A stretch of 64,000 nt of DNA from Apus apus (taxonomy: Eukaryota > Chordata > Aves > Apodiformes > Apodidae), in NCBI RefSeq assembly GCF_020740795.1, contig NC_067300.1:1860001-1924000 (forward strand). The letters are read 5' to 3'. A program made the translations under genes and the position numbers. The notes beneath the pieces are model-generated. The model did no database searches. It was not told the origin of the DNA and worked only from the letters and a program-made list of their open reading frames with translations. Below are positions 59,501-64,000 of this stretch, piece by piece. The stretch's first letter is position 1, and every line of letters starts with the position of its first letter.

Positions 59501-62344
59501 GGATACCAGGAGCGCAGGTGGGAGAAGTCGTCCTGTTCTCTCGGTCACTGTGCAAATTTTCTCTTCTTTCCTACTTACCCTCTCACTAGTATCTTGTATC
59601 CCAAACACTTCTTTGAGACCTCCAGAACTGCAAGCTAGGCTACTAGTTCTCCAAAGCATGGTGGCTTTGTTATCCCAGGCCCTTTGACATGGTCGTTGCT
59701 CTGTTAAAGGAGGACATGGGCTCAGGATGTGTCGGATTAGTTTCCCCCAGCTGATAAAGGCTGAAGAATGGTTTTTTGTTAGTAGAAGCTGATGCTTCTC
59801 TTTAAAGAGAAGAGTGTGTCCTTACACAGCTAAGTGCTGTCTTTGTTCATAGCTTCCATCTTTACATGATGTGATGACACACCCCTGATGTGTCTGATTT
59901 GCCTTAACGCCCTTGTTGCTCTTGGTCACCAATTGTGACCATATTCATTGCACTGATTTCTTTGATGGTTCAGGTAGAGCCTTAAGCTGTCGTTGATACT
60001 GCAGATCTTAAGGTGCTGCTACTCTTCTGTTGCCCCAGATTGGAGTGGGAGAGCTGGCTGGACCTTCTCTCTGCACAGTCTCAGTATCCCTGGAGCAGAT
60101 GAAGGTCCTTTGCCTCTTCATTGCCTTTGTTGCTTCTGCAGTTTGACATCTGAAATGCATTCTCTAGCAGACTGCATCTTAAACTGTTGCAGGAGGTCTC
60201 CAGGGTAAAGTGGGCATCCGAGAGAGTGCGCAACACCTGAACTCTAGGCCTGCAGTGATCCCTCTGAGCTTCTGGACAGATTTGACATATTGTTTTTGAA
60301 AACAAAGCTCTGATGGACTTGAAACAACTTGGAAAACTGCCTCACTCCCTGAGAGAAACTCCAGGTCAGCAGAGGCACCACTGCCAATGTGGTATGAGAG
60401 GAAGGTGGCTGATTACTCACTGTAAAGATTTCTTGGGAATGATGCTTTTCCAACTTGGAGTCAAAAGCCTAAAGTAACTGGATTTTGGCAGCTCACTACA
60501 AGGTCTGTTAATTTTTCCCATCACTGAGATGAGTTAGGTAGGGTGGCATGTTGTAGACATTTTGGGGTGTCTGGTTTACCCACTAGTTGACACTCATGGA
60601 AGGAGAGTTCATTAAGAGTCTGTATTTGAAATGTTAAATAACTGGCTGAACTTCCAGACATTTACTGGGATCACTTTCTTTGCTATAAATGCAGATTTGA
60701 GTGTTTCAACTGCTTGAAACCTCAAACTGGGGCATGGGGACTTTCTTGAAGGCAGCATCTCCCTGCCTGTGCAGGAATGTGACTAATAAGTGACCTGGTG
60801 TCATTCATTGTCTTAAGGTGCTTTAATTATGTGTCCTGTTTCACTTGTCATTAACTTCCTGAATTTTTTTACTGTTACTTAAATTTTCTTTGTTTTGTAT
60901 TTTGATGATTTTTGTAAACTTGTGTTCTGTCATGCTGGAGGTTAAAATAACTGGGTGGAAGGGACATTCTTCATGCTTGTAAGATGCTGCAAGATACTGA
61001 GTAATAATGTCTTCAAGTTAATATCTGATGCTTTCAAGCTGCATTGATATAGTAGGATTGGATATTGAAAAAAGGCTTTTATGTGCAGAAAGATGTAAGT
61101 GTTGCCCTTAGCTGTTCAGCACTAGCTTCAGGAGCTGGATCTGCTGAGGAGTGTCAGGGAGCTACAGATGTGGCCACCAAACCCAAAGTGCGAAGCAAGG
61201 ACTCTTCCAAACTGCTTTAACCTCTAAGTCATGTCCCTGACTGGCCTGGAAGGAGTCTGCCTCAGTTGATCCTGTTGTGGAGTCAAGGGACACAGAGCTG
61301 TGCATGTTCTGGTGACAGCAGAGCTCTCCTGGAATGGACTTGCAGAGCTTTGGTGCATGTAGCCACAGCCCAGGTGAGGCAGCTGAGTGAAAGAAGTCCA
61401 GGGAGCAAGTTCAGGCACCAACACAGCTGAACTGTTTGTACCTTCTTGCTCTAGGACAAGGGGCATGCCAGGGGTGGCTCCCAGAAGGCAGGTGGGTCAG
61501 GAGTGACACCACATCTGGTATCTCCTGCAGTGCTGGAAAAGTGCATAGTGGGCTCTGCAGCCTCAGATAGGAAGTGGAATGAGGCAGGGTCCTGGGTGAA
61601 GGGTTTGATCAGCCTTGGAGATGGAGCTGATGATGCTCTCCTCTTGCACAAGGAGCAATGCCAGGAATGATCCCAGTTAGAACTGGCTGTGGCTGGGTGA
61701 GCTGCCCATGGTCTCACTGCTCTTTTTCCTGCTTTTCTGTGCCTGCCTGCAAAACTTTCCCCACTGGCTCCCCCAAGGCAGGATGGAGCAGTGTTCCTCC
61801 CATGCAGCCCCATGCTGAAATGCTGCAATTAAAGCTCTGTTTGGAGAGCACACAGTGTCATTTTCTGGAGTCTCAGTTTTCATTCTCAAGAGGCTTTGCT
61901 CAAACTTGGCTTTGCTGTCAGTGCTTCCTATCAATACAAAAGCTTCTGCCTTTTCCCAAGCAGGGAAGGATTTTAAAAGCCCAGCCCAAACAAAATAAAG
62001 GGAGGTTGCATAAAATCAGGGAATGAGTTCCTGTCCAGGATGGATTAAGAGTAAACAAGTGCATGTTTTCCTGGTGCCAGTGGAAGGACCCGAGTGCTTT
62101 CACTCTGGAGCTCTCCTGGCTGGTGCTCTGCCTTGACTGTTGGTTTTCTCCTGCTAGGCACTTGTACGGGGGGCTGGGCCAGCTGACAGATGGTGTGCTG
62201 GGGCTGGATGACTTCACACAGAGCCACCAGTACCGTGTGTGGCCAGGCTATGACTACGTTGGCTGGAAGAACGAGAGCTTCAGCACAGGCTTTGTTGAAA
62301 TGGAGTTCCAGTTCGACCGGCCGCGGAACTTCACCTCCATGAAG
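50463..62344 (+). CDS. Discoidin domain receptor, DDR2-like third paralogue (5' coding exons, partial)
   Basis: Collagen-binding receptor tyrosine kinase of the DDR family. Six coding exons join in frame (64, 103, 229, 148, 106 and 187 nt; intron phases 1, 2, 0, 1, 2, 0) and give residues 1-279. Parts: a short signal peptide (1 to about 17); the discoidin domain from Cys24 to Cys178; and the first ~100 residues of the discoidin-like domain. Cys24/Cys178 and Cys67/Cys170 keep the spacing of the DDR2 disulfides. Collagen-contact residues recalled for DDR2 are kept as Trp46, Thr50, Asp63, Arg98 and Glu106, while the DDR2 Asn175 position is Thr168. Sequons at Asn206, Asn255 and Asn274 match known DDR glycosylation sites. 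The sequence mixes DDR2-like stretches ([24 protein letters not shown]) with DDR1-like ones ([23 protein letters not shown]). It is therefore neither orthologue. The transmembrane segment and kinase exons lie beyond the window. Confidence 0.9.
50527..52898 (+). other. DDR-like intron 2
   Basis: Intron of 2.4 kb, donor GTAGGG, acceptor ATGCTCAG at 52898. I see no exon, RNA gene or clear repeat inside it. Confidence 0.6.
52899..53001 (+). CDS. DDR-like coding exon 2: start of discoidin domain
   Basis: 103 nt coding residues 22-56. Contains the family signature ICRYPLGM, then [10 protein letters not shown]. Cys24, Trp46 and Thr50 fall here. Donor is GTAGGT. Phase 1 in, phase 2 out. Confidence 0.93.
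53002..55202 (+). other. DDR-like intron 3
   Basis: Intron of 2.2 kb with a CR1 fragment near its start and otherwise no recognised feature. The acceptor has a very strong T-rich tract ending CCCCTCAG at 55202. Confidence 0.6.
53225..53420 (+). mobile_element. Old CR1 fragment (plus strand)
   Basis: Words such as GGTACCCAGAGAGGTGGTGG, CCCTGCTGTGAGCAGGAGAT, GGGACTAGAGACTTCCCAGA and TTCCTGCCAACCC occur in CR1 sense order. Diverged, boundaries approximate. Confidence 0.65.
55203..55431 (+). CDS. DDR-like coding exon 3: discoidin domain core
   Basis: 229 nt completing residue 56 and coding 57-132. Includes EEGDGAWCP (Asp63, Cys67), FLQIDL, GTQGRHA (Arg98), GKEY (Glu106) and RWISWKDR. The loop after WCP is one residue shorter than in human DDR2, and the usual Gly-Gly after RHA is Arg-Ala, which lies beside the collagen-binding surface. 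Donor is GTGAGT, phase 0. Confidence 0.94.
55432..59054 (+). other. DDR-like intron 4
   Basis: Intron of 3.6 kb, donor GTGAGT, acceptor TTCTCCAG at 59054. No recognised gene or repeat. Minus-strand frames at 57024-57495 have no domain. Confidence 0.6.
59055..59202 (+). CDS. DDR-like coding exon 4: end of discoidin domain
   Basis: 148 nt coding residues 133-181 plus one base. Contains [10 protein letters not shown] and [12 protein letters not shown] with Cys170 and Cys178, which close the discoidin domain. Donor is GTAAGT. Phase 1 out. Confidence 0.94.
59412..59517 (+). CDS. DDR-like coding exon 5: start of discoidin-like domain
   Basis: 106 nt after a short 209-bp intron. Codes residues 182-216 plus two bases: DGLASY, then [11 protein letters not shown] with the conserved sequon at Asn206. 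Donor is GTGGGA, weaker than the others. The TYDG text is DDR1-like (DDR2 has VYDG). Confidence 0.92.
59518..62157 (+). other. DDR-like intron 6
   Basis: Intron of 2.6 kb ending in TTCTCCTGCTAG at 62157. No recognised gene or repeat. Confidence 0.6.
62158..62344 (+). CDS. DDR-like coding exon 6: discoidin-like domain
   Basis: 187 nt finishing residue 217 and coding 218-279. Contains [27 protein letters not shown], a KNES sequon (Asn255) and RNFT (Asn274). It ends MK at a phase-0 donor (GTAGTT), exactly where human DDR2 is split before VHCNN. Confidence 0.94.
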
Positions 62345-64000
62345 GTAGTTGGTGTTGTCCTGCTCCAGCAGCCTGGGGCAGGCTTTGGGGCTGGGTGCTT
62401 CCAAGATACCCCTTTGGATCCTCTTCCCAAAGCAGGAGGATATGAGGGGCCTGACAGCAGAGTCCACCACAGGCAGAATTTGACTGGGAGATGTCCCAGG
62501 TTTGCTGATGTAGAAAGGAGCAGCTGGGGAGCACTTGCATCTCCAGAGCTCAGACACTCTCAGTATTTGGCCTAAAGAAATAAAAAGCAGACACCTGAAG
62601 CAGTGGTTGGGCATCTGAGGTGGGTTTAAGATGCAGGCTGCTTACTGTCTAGGGGCTGCCTCACCCTTAAGGTAAAAGTTGTGCTTCCTTTTTGACCAAA
62701 AATTTCTCTGGATGCCTCAATCTTTGCTTGTGCTGTGGGAAATTATTTAAACACATGGGAAAAGGAGGAACTGAACTTTGAGTCTGTAGTAAACAGCAGG
62801 ATCTTTTAAATAGGCTTGGTGGCTTTTCTTGTAGAGATTTCAAATGAAGGAGAACCTACCACATCCTTAAGTAAATTGTTTTGGTGGTTTCTTACCCTAG
62901 TTTTATTTTGTCTATTTTTAACTTGCAACTTTGGCTCTTAGCCTGTGTTTGCTGGCAAAAATAAGAGTCCTGCCTTTTCAGAAACTTTTCTGCTTCTACA
63001 CTGTGATTAAACCACTCTCTTAATCTTTGCTTCAGTAAACTAAGTTGGCTGAATTTCTCAGTGCCTTTCCTGAGAGATCCAGGGTTGTTTTTGTGGCTAT
63101 TTTCCAATTCTTTCCTCTTTTTGCCAGTTCTCTTTTAGAGGTATAGAAGCTGGAACTGGATTCAGAATTTCCATCAAACAGCAGACAAGAATGGTACCAA
63201 TTTCCTGCTTTTGGATGATTCTTCTTTGTTTATGAATCTTGTGATCATATTAGTCCTCCAATCCAACTGGTGGGGAGCCAGGGTTCATTAAAACTTTGGT
63301 ATCATGCTAAAAAATCAGTTCAAAGTTATTGTTGTCCAGGATAAAAGTCCAGTGTAGAAAGCATCACTTACATGTTGTTCCTGAGTTCACTACCCTGAAA
63401 TGAGTCAGTCCTGAAAACTTCAGATGATTTTAGGAGACTTTGATTTATCCCCCCCCCCATTTGATTTATTTTATTTCTAGTGATTGTGCTGTCTCTTTCA
63501 GATCATTGGAGCTAGGAATACATTCCTGCTAGAAAAACACCTACAGGAGGATGATTTGTGCCTTAAAATTTGTAAGACTCACTAGTTGACAACTTCTAAT
63601 CAAATTAATAAAATTCATGAGCTCATACTCTGCTAAACGGAGTCAGATGTTATGATGAGTAAATCAAGTGCCTTATAAAAATTGGCCATGTAGACATGGC
63701 CATCCTGATCAACCAAACACACAAGCTCATGAAAATAGTTACTTCATTTAATATTACGTTTTAAAGCTGTGTTGATTAGCTGAAATGATTCTTTATTGAA
63801 TGTTGCCTGTTCCAGCTTTCAGTTTATTTTGCACAGGCTAACTTGTCTTTAAATACCTTTTTGTATCTTGATACCTGTTAGCTTTATTCTAGTTTTCTGA
63901 GCTTGTCCAGTCTCCAAGGAAGTATTAAAAAGAAATGTTAGCAAATATTGCAACTGCATTGTGAATAACTTAGGCTTGCATATTATAAAATTAGACATTA
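62345..64000 (+). other. DDR-like intron 7 (runs off the window)
   Basis: No sequence coding for the expected continuation (a Val-His-Cys-Asn-Asn start) is present in any frame. The next exon is therefore to the right of the window. AT-rich, no recognised repeat. Confidence 0.65.

Noticed and set aside
62345..64000. Next DDR-like exon
   Set aside because: No frame encodes the expected Val-His-Cys-Asn-Asn continuation behind a splice acceptor.
1..64000. CRISPR arrays, operons, prokaryotic promoters, tRNA or rRNA genes
   Set aside because: The sequence is vertebrate genomic DNA with introns and LINEs; no array of equal spacers and no recognisable tRNA or rRNA sequence was seen by eye.

Overview
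This is vertebrate nuclear DNA, almost certainly from a bird. The evidence is several 5'-truncated CR1 LINE copies of avian type, an endogenous-retrovirus LTR of the kind common in songbirds, long introns with GT-AG splice sites, and a TOR4A gene of avian character. The first ~22 kb are GC-rich, as on a microchromosome. From ~23 kb onward the sequence is more AT-rich and intronic. All genes I can support are on the + strand.

Layout. (1) 1-4.0 kb: the last exon of TOR4A (torsin family 4 member A), with the whole 511-residue coding sequence in one exon, upstream ORFs just before its start, and a ~1.2 kb 3' UTR ending in two AATAAA signals. (2) 4-15.7 kb: no recognised gene; CR1 fragments, an ~860-bp solo LTR on the minus strand, an older LTR-like fragment, and one copy (A) of a ~280-bp duplicated segment. 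(3) 15.7-17.2 kb: a possible small gene with GATA, NF-E2/AP-1 and TATA-like motifs, a 203-codon ORF and poly(A) signals. The ORF is a paralogue of the basic linker plus membrane anchor of TOR4A but has no ATPase domain. (4) 17.2-21.6 kb: copy B of the duplicated segment, a CR1 remnant, and no gene seen. (5) 21.6-22.8 kb: a GC-rich minisatellite running into a CpG-island promoter with a non-coding first exon. (6) 22.5-64 kb: a collagen-receptor tyrosine kinase gene of the discoidin domain receptor (DDR) family. A ~28-kb first intron is followed by six coding exons (50.46-62.34 kb) encoding residues 1-279: signal peptide, discoidin domain and part of the discoidin-like domain. The rest, including the transmembrane segment and kinase, lies beyond the right edge.

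The two most interesting items are both paralogues. The DDR gene is a mosaic of DDR1-like and DDR2-like residues and lies ~20 kb from TOR4A, a human 9q34 gene. DDR1 (6p21) and DDR2 (1q23) lie in the MHC paralogy regions, of which 9q34 is a third. This gene therefore looks like a third DDR ohnologue absent from mammals. The TOR4A-like ORF looks like a torsin anchor without its ATPase, either a new small membrane protein or a decaying duplicate.
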